64,000 nucleotides of DNA from Conexibacter sp. DBS9H8 (GTDB lineage Bacteria > Actinomycetota > Thermoleophilia > Solirubrobacterales > Solirubrobacteraceae): assembly GCF_023330685.1 (NCBI RefSeq), contig NZ_CP097128.1:3410001-3474000 (forward strand), given 5' to 3'. A model generated the notes under the pieces. It was not told the origin of the DNA and did no database searches. It worked only from the letters and a program-made list of their open reading frames with translations. Numbering within the stretch: position 1 is the stretch's first letter; each line of letters opens with the position of its first letter. The translations under genes were made by a program, and so were the position numbers. Shown here piece by piece: positions 9,004 through 18,520 of this stretch.

Positions 9004-9182
9004 TCCCGACGCGTCAACCGTGGGGACGCGCGCCGAGCGGGTTCACGGATTCGTCGATACGACGAAAAATCGCACTCGCTTCGCCCGGCGCGGGGATGAG
9101 CGCCAGGCGCAGCGGCGCGGGCCGGGGCCGGTCACGCGCTCGACCGAAGGTCCCCCAGGGGAACTCGGTCTAGCCTGAGGGC

Positions 9183-10196
9183 ATGGCCGACTCCGCTGAC
9201 GCGCTCGCCGACGCGCTCCTTGACGCCCAGGTCGCCTTCCTCGCCGCCCAGCTCGGGCCTGCCGGGCTTGCGCAGCTGCTTGAGGCGGAGATCGACGCGG
9301 GACTCGAGGCCGCGAGCACGCTCACCCTTGGGAGTGTCGTCAGCGCCGAGCAGATCACCGCCGTCGCGACCAAGTACGTCGTGGCGATGCAGATCCCCGG
9401 GTCCATCCCTGAGCTCGCCTCCGAGATCGCCGCGCGGCTCTATGAGCACCCCGCCCAGGAGGCCCACCGGCTTGAGGAGGTGATCGCCGGCCGGCACGTG
9501 CGGGCGTTCACGGCCAAGCTGCTCGCCCTGCCGCTCGTGCAGGAGCGGCTGCTGGAGAGCCCGCTCGTCGTGGAGGTCCTCGCCGAGCTGCTCTACCGCG
9601 CCGCCAGTGAGGCGGCCGCCCAGAACCGGGAGCTCGCCGGGCGCATCCCGGGTCTCTCCACCCTGCTGGGGGCCGGCGGCCAGCTGCTCGGCAGCGTCGC
9701 GCCCGAAGCCGGACGGGAGCTCGACGTCCGCCTCCAGGAGCTGGCCACCCAGGCGGCGCGGATGCTCCTGCGACGCGCCAAGGGCGGAGTGCAGAACCCC
9801 GAGGACCGGTGGATCGAGGAGACGGTCCTGAGCGTCTGGGAGCAGCAGGCCGACCGCCCCGTCAGCGCGCTGCGCAACGCCGTCACCCAGGAGGACTTAG
9901 AGGACCTGATCGTCCTCGGCTATGACTTCTGGCTCGCCTTCCGGGAGACCGCCTACCTGCATGCGCTGCTCGCCGAGGGCGTCGCGTTCGTGTTTGACCG
10001 CTACGGCGAGATGACGCTGCTGGGCCTGCTCGAGGAGTTCGGGGTCAGCCGCGCCGATCTGATCGAGGAGGCGCACCGGTTCGCCCCGCCGATCCTCACC
10101 CTGCTCGCCGAGAACGGGATGCTCGAAGCGTTCCTGCGCCGCCGGCTCGCGCCGTTCTTCGCCGCGCCCCAGACCCGGGCGCTGCTCACGAGCTGA
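9183..10196 (+). CDS. Helical protein of unknown function
   Basis: A 337-residue, Ala/Leu/Glu-rich, almost wholly alpha-helical protein without signal peptide or cysteine. Two hydrophobic stretches (about 150-165 and 250-265) are too weak to call as membrane helices. TAGCCT at 9171-9176 ends 6 nt before the ATG, with no Shine-Dalgarno, consistent with a leaderless mRNA. It stands alone, ending at a bidirectional terminator. I do not recognise the family. Confidence 0.65.
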   Translation: MADSADALADALLDAQVAFLAAQLGPAGLAQLLEAEIDAGLEAASTLTLGSVVSAEQITAVATKYVVAMQIPGSIPELASEIAARLYEHPAQEAHRLEEVIAGRHVRAFTAKLLALPLVQERLLESPLVVEVLAELLYRAASEAAAQNRELAGRIPGLSTLLGAGGQLLGSVAPEAGRELDVRLQELATQAARMLLRRAKGGVQNPEDRWIEETVLSVWEQQADRPVSALRNAVTQEDLEDLIVLGYDFWLAFRETAYLHALLAEGVAFVFDRYGEMTLLGLLEEFGVSRADLIEEAHRFAPPILTLLAENGMLEAFLRRRLAPFFAAPQTRALLTS

Positions 10197-10210
10197 GGTC
10201 ACCTCCTGGC

Positions 10211-10250
10211 GTGTGGAGGCGCCCCCAACCCCGGGGGCGCTGTGCCACAC
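10211..10250. terminator. Bidirectional terminator hairpin
   Basis: An inner perfect stem (10219-10226 with 10233-10240) is extended by an outer GTGTGG/CCACAC pair (10211-10216 with 10245-10250). It lies between two convergent genes. Confidence 0.7.
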
Positions 10251-10257
10251 GGTCGCC

Positions 10258-12087
10258 TCAGACGCTGAAGTGAGCGTCCTCCATCTCCAGGGTCGTCCGG
10301 TCCCGGGCGGCGAGGAGATCGAGCAGCGGCCCGGTGCCCGGCAGCTCGTAACGGTAGAAGTAGCGGGCGGCCGCCCGCTTGCCCGCATAGAAGTCACCGT
10401 CCCGCCCGGCGGCGGCGATCACCTGCTCGAGCCAGATCCAGGCGATGACGGTGTGACCGGCCGCCTCCAGGTAGAGGGACGCGTTGGCGAGGGCGACCTC
10501 GGGCCCCTCGGCCCAGATCGCCGCGGTCACCTCCCCGAGCCGGGCGAGCTGGGTCTCGAGCGCCGCTGCGAGTTCGGCGGGCTCCCCACCGAGGGCACGG
10601 CCGCGCGTGACCGTGACGCCGATCAGCTCGGCGAGTGCCCGCAGGCCGGCCCCGCCGGCCATCGTCACCTTCCGACCGAGCAGGTCAAGGCCCTGGATCC
10701 CGTTCGTGCCCTCGTGGATCGCGTTGAGACGGTTGTCGCGGTAGTGCTGCTCGACCTCATAGTCGCGGGCATACCCGTAGCCGCCGAGCACCTGGATCGC
10801 GAGCGAGTTGGCCTCGAGACAGAACTGCGCGGGCCACGCCTTGGCGATCGGCGTGAGCACCTCCAGCAGCAGGTGGGCGCGCTCACGGTCGGCCGCCTCG
10901 GGGAGGGTCTGCTCGTCGTCGGCGAGCCGGGCGCAGTAGAGGATCAGCGCGAGCGCGCCCTCGACGAAGCTCTTCTGGGCCAGCAGCATCCGCCGCACGT
11001 CCGGATGGCCGATGATCGGAATCTGGGCGGCGGCGGGATCCTTGGCCTGCACCGGACGGCCCTGAGGTCGCTCCCGGGCGTAGGCGAGCGCTTTGAGAAA
11101 GCCCGTGTAGCCGACCGCGGTCGCCCCGAGACCGACCCCGATCCGGGCCTCGTTCATCATGTGGAACATGTAGGCGAGCCCGCGGTGGGGTTCGCCGACG
11201 AGCTCCCCGACCGCCCCGGCCGCCCCGCCGGGGCGGTGCACGCCCTCCCCGAACCCAAGGACGGTGTTGACGGTCGCCCGGAACCCCATCTTGTGGTTGA
11301 GCCCGGCGAGGACGACATCATTGCGCTCCCCGCGCGTCCCGTCGGCGCGCACGAGGAAGCGCGGGACGACGAACAGGGAGATCCCCTTGACCCCCGCGGG
11401 GGCGTCCGGCAGTTTGGCGAGGACGAGGTGGATGATGTTCTCGGTCAGCTCGTGGTCGCCGGCGGAGATCCACATCTTCGAGCCGAACAGGCGAAAACTC
11501 CCGTCGGACTGGGGGACTGCGCGCGTGGTGACGTCGGCGAGGGAGGAGCCCGCCTGGGTCTCGGACAGGCACATCGTGCCGCTGTAGCGCCCCTCGAGCA
11601 TCGCCGGGACGTAGCGGCGGACCTGCTCGGGCGACCCGTTGGCGAGCAGCAGGTTCGCCGCGCCGGTGCTGAGGAGAGCGTAGGCGGTCGCGGCGGTGTT
11701 GGCGGCATGGAAGAGGCTCATCGCCGCGGTGGCGACGACCTGGGGCAGGCCCATCCCCCCGACCTCAGGCGGCGCGCTCGCCCCGCCGAGGCCGGCGGCG
11801 TGAAAGGCGTCGAGGGCGGGCGCGAGCCCGGGGGCGAGGACGACGGTGCCGTCAGGGGCGAGGTGCGGTTCGTGCTCGTCCCCGTCCCGGTTGGCGGGAG
11901 CGAACCGGTCAGCGGCGATCCGTTCGGCGAGGGCGATCACCTCGTCATAGATGTCCGCGGACTGGTCGGCGAACGCGGGACGGGTGCTGAGTGCACCGAC
12001 GTCGAGCCACTCGTACAGGAGGAAGCGCAGATCCCGGCGGGAGATGAGCGTCGACTGCAGCGGCAGCGGTCCGGTGGTGGCGGTCAT
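10258..12087 (-). CDS. Acyl-CoA dehydrogenase, DmdC-like long form
   Basis: At 609 residues it is longer than ordinary acyl-CoA dehydrogenases (about 390) and matches the subgroup with an extra N-terminal segment (SRRDLRFLLYEWLDV) and a C-terminal extension domain. Flavin-binding GTMCLSETQAGSSLADV and GGYGYARDYEVEQHYRDNR are clear. Family members oxidise medium/long acyl-CoAs, or 3-methylmercaptopropionyl-CoA in the case of DmdC; the substrate here is open. An AGGAG site precedes the ATG. Electrons would leave via the EtfBA system at 48-49 kb. Confidence 0.9.
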   Translation of the reverse strand: MTATTGPLPLQSTLISRRDLRFLLYEWLDVGALSTRPAFADQSADIYDEVIALAERIAADRFAPANRDGDEHEPHLAPDGTVVLAPGLAPALDAFHAAGLGGASAPPEVGGMGLPQVVATAAMSLFHAANTAATAYALLSTGAANLLLANGSPEQVRRYVPAMLEGRYSGTMCLSETQAGSSLADVTTRAVPQSDGSFRLFGSKMWISAGDHELTENIIHLVLAKLPDAPAGVKGISLFVVPRFLVRADGTRGERNDVVLAGLNHKMGFRATVNTVLGFGEGVHRPGGAAGAVGELVGEPHRGLAYMFHMMNEARIGVGLGATAVGYTGFLKALAYARERPQGRPVQAKDPAAAQIPIIGHPDVRRMLLAQKSFVEGALALILYCARLADDEQTLPEAADRERAHLLLEVLTPIAKAWPAQFCLEANSLAIQVLGGYGYARDYEVEQHYRDNRLNAIHEGTNGIQGLDLLGRKVTMAGGAGLRALAELIGVTVTRGRALGGEPAELAAALETQLARLGEVTAAIWAEGPEVALANASLYLEAAGHTVIAWIWLEQVIAAAGRDGDFYAGKRAAARYFYRYELPGTGPLLDLLAARDRTTLEMEDAHFSV

Positions 12088-12206
12088 GGGGCTCCTGGGC
12101 GGCGGTCGGTGCGGCGTCTCACGCCCGGTCGTGTGAGACGGCGAGGGGGCGGACCCGAACCCTAGGCGCGGGAACCGGCGCCGTCAAATGCCGCGGCAGA
12201 CCGGCG

Positions 12207-12893
12207 TCAGCGCGGCGCGCCGACGGTCACCTCGCCGCGGATGACGAGCCCGAGGTGGCGCCCGGAGGGCAGGACGGAGGTGAGCTCGAGTGGACCGCCG
12301 ACATCGACGAAGAGAAGCGCGGCGCGCATCCGTCCGGTGAAGTGGGAACAGAAGCTGCGCACGCCGCCGTCAGGCCACGGCTGGGCGCTGGCACCGGCGG
12401 CCCGGAAGGGGAGCCACGGGCCGACCGACCGGACGGTGGCGGCGACGCTCCAGGCCTCACCGTGCCCGACGAGGCGCCGGTCCCGCGTCGGCTCGCCGCT
12501 GAAGCGGGCCGGCAGTTTCGGCAGCGCCCAGTTGGTGCGGCCGCCGTGGATGCTGGGAAGCGAGTCGACGGCGATGAACGGCACGTGGCCGCAGAGGCGC
12601 GGTAGGCCGGGGCCGTGGACGGCCCGTGGGCTGGCAAGGATCTCGTGGTAGGGGCCGACCGCGCCGTCGAGGTAGGAGATGAAGGCGGCGACGCCGATCG
12701 GCGGCCCGGGCGTGAGCGGGGCGGGTAGCGCGTCCAGGCTCGCCCGGGTCGCGGGGAACCCCCAGGCGGCAGTCTCGATCCGGGACCGCCATGGAGCGGG
12801 CGGCGTGCCGGCGGGCAGGCCGGCGATCACCGCGTCGGTCAGCCCGTCGGGCAGCAGGGCGGGGATGGTGAGGATCTCCTCTGCGGTCAGCAT
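12207..12893 (-). CDS. Acetoacetate-decarboxylase-fold protein
   Basis: A 228-residue protein with IGVAAFISYLDGAVGPYHE and GRTNWALPKLPARF, resembling the acetoacetate decarboxylase superfamily including a Lys in the position that forms the Schiff base in true decarboxylases. Many such relatives are not decarboxylases, so the activity is uncertain. It is downstream of no other minus-strand gene and probably has its own promoter in the 150-bp gap shared with the divergent exported-protein gene. Confidence 0.65.
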   Translation of the reverse strand: MLTAEEILTIPALLPDGLTDAVIAGLPAGTPPAPWRSRIETAAWGFPATRASLDALPAPLTPGPPIGVAAFISYLDGAVGPYHEILASPRAVHGPGLPRLCGHVPFIAVDSLPSIHGGRTNWALPKLPARFSGEPTRDRRLVGHGEAWSVAATVRSVGPWLPFRAAGASAQPWPDGGVRSFCSHFTGRMRAALLFVDVGGPLELTSVLPSGRHLGLVIRGEVTVGAPR

Positions 12894-13045
12894 CGGTGCG
12901 GCAAGGTTGCCAGACCCGGGCGCGGCGGGCGGCTGCCGCTCCGTCTTCCCAGGTGCGCTAGCGTCAACGCGAGGGAGGAGGCGTCCGGGATGACCGGTCG
13001 TGAGGCGGGGCTCGCCCTCATGCGTACCCCATGAGAGGAGTTGTT

Positions 13046-13981
13046 GTGCCCAGTAAGTTCGCCGTCGGCGCGGTCACTGTCGCCGCGTCCATGGCTCTCG
13101 CCGCCGCGCCGGCGCTTGCCCAGACCGTCCCGGTCAACCTGTCCTTCAACCACCTGGTTCTCGACACGCCGGTGACCGGTGACGCTCAGGTCGTCACCCC
13201 GAAGACCGCGCCGGTCAGAGCGACCGCCCAGGTCGACCCGACCACCGGAGCCTTCACGATCGACCCGTCGACCTTCTCGGTCCCGACCTACTCGTTCACG
13301 AGCCCGACCCCCGGCACGGCGACCCTCAGCCTCGCGAGCCAGGCATCCGGGACGGTCGACTTCGCGACCGGCGCGGTGACGATGACCGCGGACTTCCTGA
13401 CGACGATCAACACGGCCCTCACCGGCAGCTGCACGCTCAACACGGGCACGCTCACCCTGACGACCTCGGCGACCAAGCCGCTCCCCGGGATCCGGTTCCC
13501 GGCGGGCCCGACCGGTGTGGCGACCGGCGACGGTGCCTTCGGAGCCGCCTGGTCGACGCTGCCGCCCGGCACCGGTCCCGGCTGTGCGGAGATCGACAGC
13601 TTCGTCGCCGGGCCCGGCGGGATCTGGGTGTCGCGCGGGATCACGCCCGCCCAGGCGATCGCGAGTGTCACACCCAAGCTCGCCCTCCACGCCGCCCGTT
13701 CGCACCCGGTCCGCGCCGGACAGACCGCGACGGTGAAGGTGACGCTCACCAACAGCGGAGCGGCCGCCACCAAGGCGGTCAAGGTCTGCCTCAGCGCTCG
13801 CAAGGGGCTTGCCCCGATGCACAGCTGCAAGCTCGTCAAGGCGCCGGCGGCCAAGTCCCACCACACGCTGGTCTTCAAGCTGAAGACGACGACGCGGACC
13901 CGGGCGGGGCTCTACCGCCTGACCGTCTCCGCCGCAGGGGCCAAGCCGGCGAAGGTCGCCCTCAAGGTGCTGAAGAAGTAG
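13046..13981 (+). CDS. Exported beta-rich protein with CARDB-like C-terminal domain
   Basis: A 311-residue protein. GAGAGGAG (13033-13040) sets the GTG at 13046 as start; an ATG at 13031 lies on the ribosome site itself. Residues 1-26 form a Sec signal ending ALA|Q. The centre is Thr/Gly-rich beta structure. The last 95 residues (HPVRAGQTATVKVTLTNSG) resemble CARDB/adhesion-type domains, ending in a basic Lys-rich tail. Probably a cell-surface or secreted structural protein; precise role unknown. Confidence 0.72.
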   Translation: MPSKFAVGAVTVAASMALAAAPALAQTVPVNLSFNHLVLDTPVTGDAQVVTPKTAPVRATAQVDPTTGAFTIDPSTFSVPTYSFTSPTPGTATLSLASQASGTVDFATGAVTMTADFLTTINTALTGSCTLNTGTLTLTTSATKPLPGIRFPAGPTGVATGDGAFGAAWSTLPPGTGPGCAEIDSFVAGPGGIWVSRGITPAQAIASVTPKLALHAARSHPVRAGQTATVKVTLTNSGAAATKAVKVCLSARKGLAPMHSCKLVKAPAAKSHHTLVFKLKTTTRTRAGLYRLTVSAAGAKPAKVALKVLKK

Positions 13982-14006
13982 TCCTCTCCGCTCGCCGCGA
14001 TCGGGC

Positions 14007-15980
14007 TCAGGCGGCGTGTCTGAGCCCGATCGGTGCGGCCAGGATCGCGTCCGGGATCCCGAACGCGTCGACGAACGGGCCGGCCTGGGCGGCGATCGTG
14101 CCACAGAGCTGGTTGACCTCGCGGGTCACCTGCTTGGTCCGGGTCGAGATGAGCCGGCCGTGTTCGAGGAAGAACCCCTTGTCCGCCTCGACGCTTGCGA
14201 GCCCGTAGAGGGAGAGCAGCGCCGCCAGGGCGTCCTTGACGGCCGGATCCTCACAGCCGTCGACCGCCCGGCGGAAGGCCCGGAAGGCGAACGTGTCGAT
14301 GTAGGTGCTGCCGACGAGCAGTAGGTGATCCTGCACGCGTCGGAGGACCTCGAAGGGCTCGGCGTTCTCGGCGAGGCCACGCCGGAAGCGGTTGGCCACC
14401 GCCGCGGTGATGTGGCCCTGGCGCCACTCGAACAGGTCGAGCAGATAGGCGGGGTCACTCAGGGAGCGCTCGTCGCCGTCACCGTGCTGGCCACCACCCC
14501 GGGTCGGGATCCAGTCGGAGATGATCTGGCCGACCTGGCGGGCAAACAGCCGCTCAACGACCGTCTCCACCGCCTGCCCGGCGACGAAGCCGACGAGCTC
14601 GACCGGGTTGAGGCCACCGAAGTCATGGGCGTAGTCGCTGAGCAGGCCACGGGCGCACAGCATCGTCAGCACGGTGTTGTCACCCTCGAAGGTGGTGAAG
14701 ATGTCGATGTCGTCCCGGAGCCCGCCGAGACGGTTCTCGGCCATGTACCCCGCCCCGCCGCAGGCCTCACGGCAGGCCTGGATCGTCTCCATCGCATGCC
14801 AGGAGTTGGCCGCCTTGAGCCCGGCAGCCAACGTCTCCAGGGCCCTCCGGTCATCGTCGGAAGCCGCATCCCCCTGAGCCATGACGGCGGCGAAGCGTTC
14901 GGTCAGCTCCTGCTGGGCGAAGTGCAGCGCGTAGGTGCGCGCGAGCAGCGGCAACAGCCGCCGCTGGTGGGTGCGGTAGGTGAGCAGCGGCACCTCCGGA
15001 ACGTCCTCAGAGGGTCCGAACTGGACGCGGCGCAGGCTGTGGCGGATCGCAATCGTCAGCGCCGTCTTGGCCGCCGACAGCGAGGCGGCGCCGACGCAGA
15101 CGCGCCCCTGGACAAGGGTGCCGAGCATCGTGAAGAAGCGCTTGTTCGGGTTCTCGATCGAACTCGAGTACACACCGTCGGGGGAGATGTCGGCGTAGCG
15201 GTTGAGCAGCGCTTCACGGGGAACGTGGACGTTGTCGAACCACAGCATCCCGTTGTCGACCCCGTTGAGGCCTGCCTTGAGCCCGTCATCGGCGGTCCGC
15301 ACCCCGGGGAGATCACGGCCGTACTGGTCGCGGATCGGTACGACGAGACAGTGGACACCGTGCTTCTCCCCGGCGACGATCAGCTGGGCGAAGACGGCGG
15401 CCATCCGCGCCGACCGCCCGGCGCCGCCGATGTACTCCTTGCGCGCATCATCGCTGGGCGTGTGGACGATGAACTGCTGCGTCGAGGGGTCGTAGGTGGC
15501 GGTCGTCTCCAGCGCCTGGACGTTGGAGCCGTGCCCGGCCTCAGTCATGGCAAAGCAGCCGAGCATCTCCGCCCGTGCCGTCTGGGCGAGGTAACGGTCG
15601 TGGTGGATCCGGGTGCCGAGCTGGTGGACGGCGCCGCCCCACAGACCGAACTGGACGCCGAACTTGACGAGCAGGCTGAGGTCGCCGTAGCCGATCGTCT
15701 CAAAGGCGACAACGTTGGCCGCCGGGTCGTCGGAGCCGCCGTAGGCGGACGGGTAGCCGGGGACGCCGACCCCGGAGTCGGCGATCGTGCGCATCCACGC
15801 CATCACCTGCTCGCGGTAGCCGTCCATGTCGAGTCCGGGGTTCGGAGTGAACTCCGGCCGGGACAGGATTCCGCGAATCTGCTCGCGCAGGTCGCGGTGA
15901 GGCCCATCGAGGATCCGCTGGAGGGCCTCGGGGTCAAACTCGTGTTCTGTCGCCGCCGGCGACCCTGTCGCAACCGCCAT
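14007..15980 (-). CDS. Acyl-CoA oxidase family protein
   Basis: At 657 residues it fits acyl-CoA oxidases rather than dehydrogenases. GCFAMTEAGHGSNVQALETT is the flavin loop with the oxidase-type HGSN; VDNGMLWFDNVHVPREALLNRY and ACGGAGYMAENRL follow; the C-terminal helical ACOX domain is present. Reaction: FAD-dependent trans-2-desaturation of acyl-CoA, with O2 or ETF as acceptor. TATCCT ends 6 nt before the ATG, so the mRNA is likely leaderless, and an inverted repeat lies just upstream of that -10. Confidence 0.9.
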   Translation of the reverse strand: MAVATGSPAATEHEFDPEALQRILDGPHRDLREQIRGILSRPEFTPNPGLDMDGYREQVMAWMRTIADSGVGVPGYPSAYGGSDDPAANVVAFETIGYGDLSLLVKFGVQFGLWGGAVHQLGTRIHHDRYLAQTARAEMLGCFAMTEAGHGSNVQALETTATYDPSTQQFIVHTPSDDARKEYIGGAGRSARMAAVFAQLIVAGEKHGVHCLVVPIRDQYGRDLPGVRTADDGLKAGLNGVDNGMLWFDNVHVPREALLNRYADISPDGVYSSSIENPNKRFFTMLGTLVQGRVCVGAASLSAAKTALTIAIRHSLRRVQFGPSEDVPEVPLLTYRTHQRRLLPLLARTYALHFAQQELTERFAAVMAQGDAASDDDRRALETLAAGLKAANSWHAMETIQACREACGGAGYMAENRLGGLRDDIDIFTTFEGDNTVLTMLCARGLLSDYAHDFGGLNPVELVGFVAGQAVETVVERLFARQVGQIISDWIPTRGGGQHGDGDERSLSDPAYLLDLFEWRQGHITAAVANRFRRGLAENAEPFEVLRRVQDHLLLVGSTYIDTFAFRAFRRAVDGCEDPAVKDALAALLSLYGLASVEADKGFFLEHGRLISTRTKQVTREVNQLCGTIAAQAGPFVDAFGIPDAILAAPIGLRHAA

Positions 15981-16000
15981 GGGCTAAGGATAGGCCGGGG

Positions 16001-16023
16001 CCCGAGGGCCACCCGCCCTCGGG
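16001..16023. promoter_or_regulatory. 9-bp inverted repeat between acyl-CoA oxidase and enoyl-CoA hydratase promoters
   Basis: cccgagggc (16001-16009) and gccctcggg (16015-16023) are perfect arms with a 5-nt centre, about 9 bp upstream of the TATCCT -10 (15987-15992, minus strand). The position suits an activator or repressor of the oxidase gene. Confidence 0.4.
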
Positions 16024-16137
16024 AGCGGCACGAGAGCAGTCTCACAGAACCGGTGGGCGGCACGCACAGGCAGGACGGGGTGCGCCCCTGAGCCGCCACC
16101 CGCGCCCAGCCCAGGCCCGCCGCCTAGGATCCCGGAC

Positions 16138-16908
16138 ATGACCCGCTTTGAGAGCGCCGGCCCGCTCGGCATCATCACCATCGCCCACCCGCCGCTCAAC
16201 CTGTTCGATGATGAGCTGAGCACCGCGCTCGACGCCGCGCTCGCTGAGGCCGAGCGAGCTGCCCCGCGGGCGCTGCTGGTGCGCGCCGAGGGCAAGGTCG
16301 TCAGCGGCGGCGTCGACGTCGGCAAGGTCTTCGACGGGATCGACGGCGCCCGGGGGGCTCAGTTGTGGGAGCGCCTGCTCGCCCTCACCCACCGGGTCGA
16401 GGACCTGCCGATGCCGACGATCTTCGCCGCCCACGGCCTCACCCTCACCGCCGCGTTCGAGATCAGCCTCGCCTGCGACCTGCTGCTCGCCGCGGAGTCG
16501 GCCCGCTTCGGGCTCGTCGAGCGCGTCGTCGGGCTCACCCCGTCGATGGGCGGCACCCAGCGGCTCGTCGAGCGCGCCGGCCCGGCCCGAGCCAAGGAGC
16601 TCGTGTTCACCGGCGAGCTGTTCGGGGCCGCGACGCTCGAGCGCTGGAACGTCGTCAACCGCGTGCTCGCCGACGACCACTTCACCGACGCGGCCCGTGC
16701 CTTCGCTCTCGGGATCGCCGAGGGCCCGACGCTCGCCCACGCCGCGACCAAGCGAATCGTCACCGCCGCGGTGCGAGGGTCAGCCCGGGCCGCGGACGCG
16801 ATCGTCCCCGAGGTCTCCGGCGCCCTGTTCGACAGCGAAGACCTGCGCGGGGCGGTCCACTCGTTCCTCACCGACGGTCCGGGCAAGGCGTCGTTCCAGG
16901 GGCGCTGA
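16138..16908 (+). CDS. Enoyl-CoA hydratase/isomerase family protein
   Basis: A 256-residue crotonase-fold protein. The oxyanion segment ALLVRAEGKVVSGGVDVGK, the Glu in LTAAFEISLACDL and the second Glu in GLVERVVGLTPSMGGTQRL are in place, so hydratase activity on 2-enoyl-CoA is plausible. TAGGAT (16125-16130) stands 7 nt before the ATG with no ribosome site, a leaderless arrangement. It is divergent from the acyl-CoA oxidase, the preceding beta-oxidation step. Confidence 0.9.
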   Translation: MTRFESAGPLGIITIAHPPLNLFDDELSTALDAALAEAERAAPRALLVRAEGKVVSGGVDVGKVFDGIDGARGAQLWERLLALTHRVEDLPMPTIFAAHGLTLTAAFEISLACDLLLAAESARFGLVERVVGLTPSMGGTQRLVERAGPARAKELVFTGELFGAATLERWNVVNRVLADDHFTDAARAFALGIAEGPTLAHAATKRIVTAAVRGSARAADAIVPEVSGALFDSEDLRGAVHSFLTDGPGKASFQGR

Positions 16909-17064
16909 GGCGGCGACTGCCGCGGCGGCCGAACGCGGGCCGGACCGAGCGCCCGCGCGGATCGGCGCCCCCACCAACCCGACCCCGTAGTGTGAGCAGA
17001 TGTCGCCACGGTTCCACAACCCGCCGCGCCCGCACCCGCCCGGGCGCGTGTGAAGGAGGTCGTC

Positions 17065-18501
17065 GTGCCCGAGCTCAAACCGCTGTCCGCGCTCGACTCG
17101 CTGTTCCTCTGGGGCGAGCGACCGAACACGATGATGCACGTCGCCGGGCTGCTCATCTTCGCCCCCCCGGAGGGGGCTGACATCACCTACCTGCGCGACC
17201 TCGTCGACGAGGCGCTCGCCAACCGCGACGTCAAGGTTCCGTGGAACCGTAAGCTCCAGAGCACCGGACTCGTCCCGACCCCGTTCCGATCCTGGGTCAC
17301 AGATGACGAGCTCGACCTCGACTATCACGTCCGCCGTTCCGCCCTGCCGAGTCCCGGCGGGGAGCGCGAACTGGGCGTCCTCGTCTCGCGGCTGCACTCC
17401 AACGCCCTCGACATGTCCCGTCCGCCGTGGGAGATGCACTTCATCGAGGGACTCGAGGGCGGCCGCTTTGCCATCTACGTGAAGATCCACCACTCGCTCG
17501 TGGACGGGTACAGCGCGATGAAACTGCTCGTCGCCAGCCTGTCGATCACTGCGGAGGAGATGGACAAGCCGCTGTTCTTCAGTATCGGCCTGCCGCCGCG
17601 GCGTCGACGCACGCCGACCGACGCCGGTGCGGGCCTGCTCGCAGGAGTGGGCCAGCTCGCCGGGGAGATCGCCAGCCACACCGGCTCGGCGGCCACCCTC
17701 GGCCGGCGCATCGCCGGCCCTCTCCTCCCCTTCACCAAGGTCCGGCCCGAGCTCGCCTCCGGGATCCGCGCGCCCTACTGCATCCTCAACGGACGGATCG
17801 GACGCAACCGGCGCTTCGCCACCCAGCAGTACTCCCTTGACGTGCTCAAGCGGATCGGCAAGACGCAGGACGCGACCCTCAACGACGTCTTCATCAGCAT
17901 CGTCGGCGGCGGACTGCGCAGCTTCCTCACCGAACTGGACGAGCTGCCGCGCAAATCACTCGTCGCCTTCCTCCCCGTCAACGTGCGGGCCAAGGATGAC
18001 GGCGGCGGGGGCAACGCGATCGGGGCGATCCTCGCCAAGGTCGGCTCCGACATCGCCGACCCGGTCGAGCGCCTCGCCGCCGTGAGCGCGTCGACGGCGG
18101 CGGCCAAGCACCAGCTCGAAGGCATGAGCCGCCAGGCGATCCTCGCCTACAGCGCCTACCTGATGGCGCCCACCGGTTTCCAGGCGCTCGGAGCGCTCGC
18201 GGGGATCGGCGCGGGCATGCCGACGAACTTCAACCTCTGTCTCTCCAACGTGCCCGGACCGGCCGACCCGCTGTACCTGCGCGGCAGCCGCCTCGAGGCC
18301 TCCTATCCGGTGAGCATCCCGATCCACAGCATGGCCCTCAACATCACGATGCAGAGCTACGCCGGAACGGTTGGCCTCGGCTTTGTCGGCTGCCGGGACA
18401 CGATCCCCCACCTCCAGCGACTCGCGGTCGCCACGGGGGAGTCCCTCACCGCGCTTGCCGTGGCCGCCGGGGTCGAGCCGATGGTGGGCGACGCGCACTG
18501 A
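17065..18501 (+). CDS. Wax ester synthase / diacylglycerol acyltransferase (WS/DGAT)
   Basis: A 478-residue acyltransferase with KIHHSLVDGYSAMK (HHxxxDG at about 142-148), the condensing motif of WS/DGAT enzymes, an N-terminal LSALDSLFLWGE and a C-terminal NFNLCLSNVPGP. It makes triacylglycerol or wax esters from acyl-CoA. AAGGAGG at 17053-17059 points to the GTG at 17065; an in-frame GTG at 17050 overlaps the ribosome site. The next gene follows after 19 nt. Confidence 0.93.
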   Translation: MPELKPLSALDSLFLWGERPNTMMHVAGLLIFAPPEGADITYLRDLVDEALANRDVKVPWNRKLQSTGLVPTPFRSWVTDDELDLDYHVRRSALPSPGGERELGVLVSRLHSNALDMSRPPWEMHFIEGLEGGRFAIYVKIHHSLVDGYSAMKLLVASLSITAEEMDKPLFFSIGLPPRRRRTPTDAGAGLLAGVGQLAGEIASHTGSAATLGRRIAGPLLPFTKVRPELASGIRAPYCILNGRIGRNRRFATQQYSLDVLKRIGKTQDATLNDVFISIVGGGLRSFLTELDELPRKSLVAFLPVNVRAKDDGGGGNAIGAILAKVGSDIADPVERLAAVSASTAAAKHQLEGMSRQAILAYSAYLMAPTGFQALGALAGIGAGMPTNFNLCLSNVPGPADPLYLRGSRLEASYPVSIPIHSMALNITMQSYAGTVGLGFVGCRDTIPHLQRLAVATGESLTALAVAAGVEPMVGDAH

Positions 18502-18520
18502 TCCTGTGTCAGGCGGCACA

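Noticed and set aside
10213..12165. 650-residue open frame on the plus strand opposite the DmdC-like dehydrogenase
   Set aside because: Low-complexity Gly/Arg/Asp-rich product mirroring the real gene's codons; the minus-strand protein has clear family motifs.
14325..16091. 588-residue plus-strand open frame opposite the acyl-CoA oxidase
   Set aside because: Complement of the oxidase coding frame; no motif and no ribosome site.
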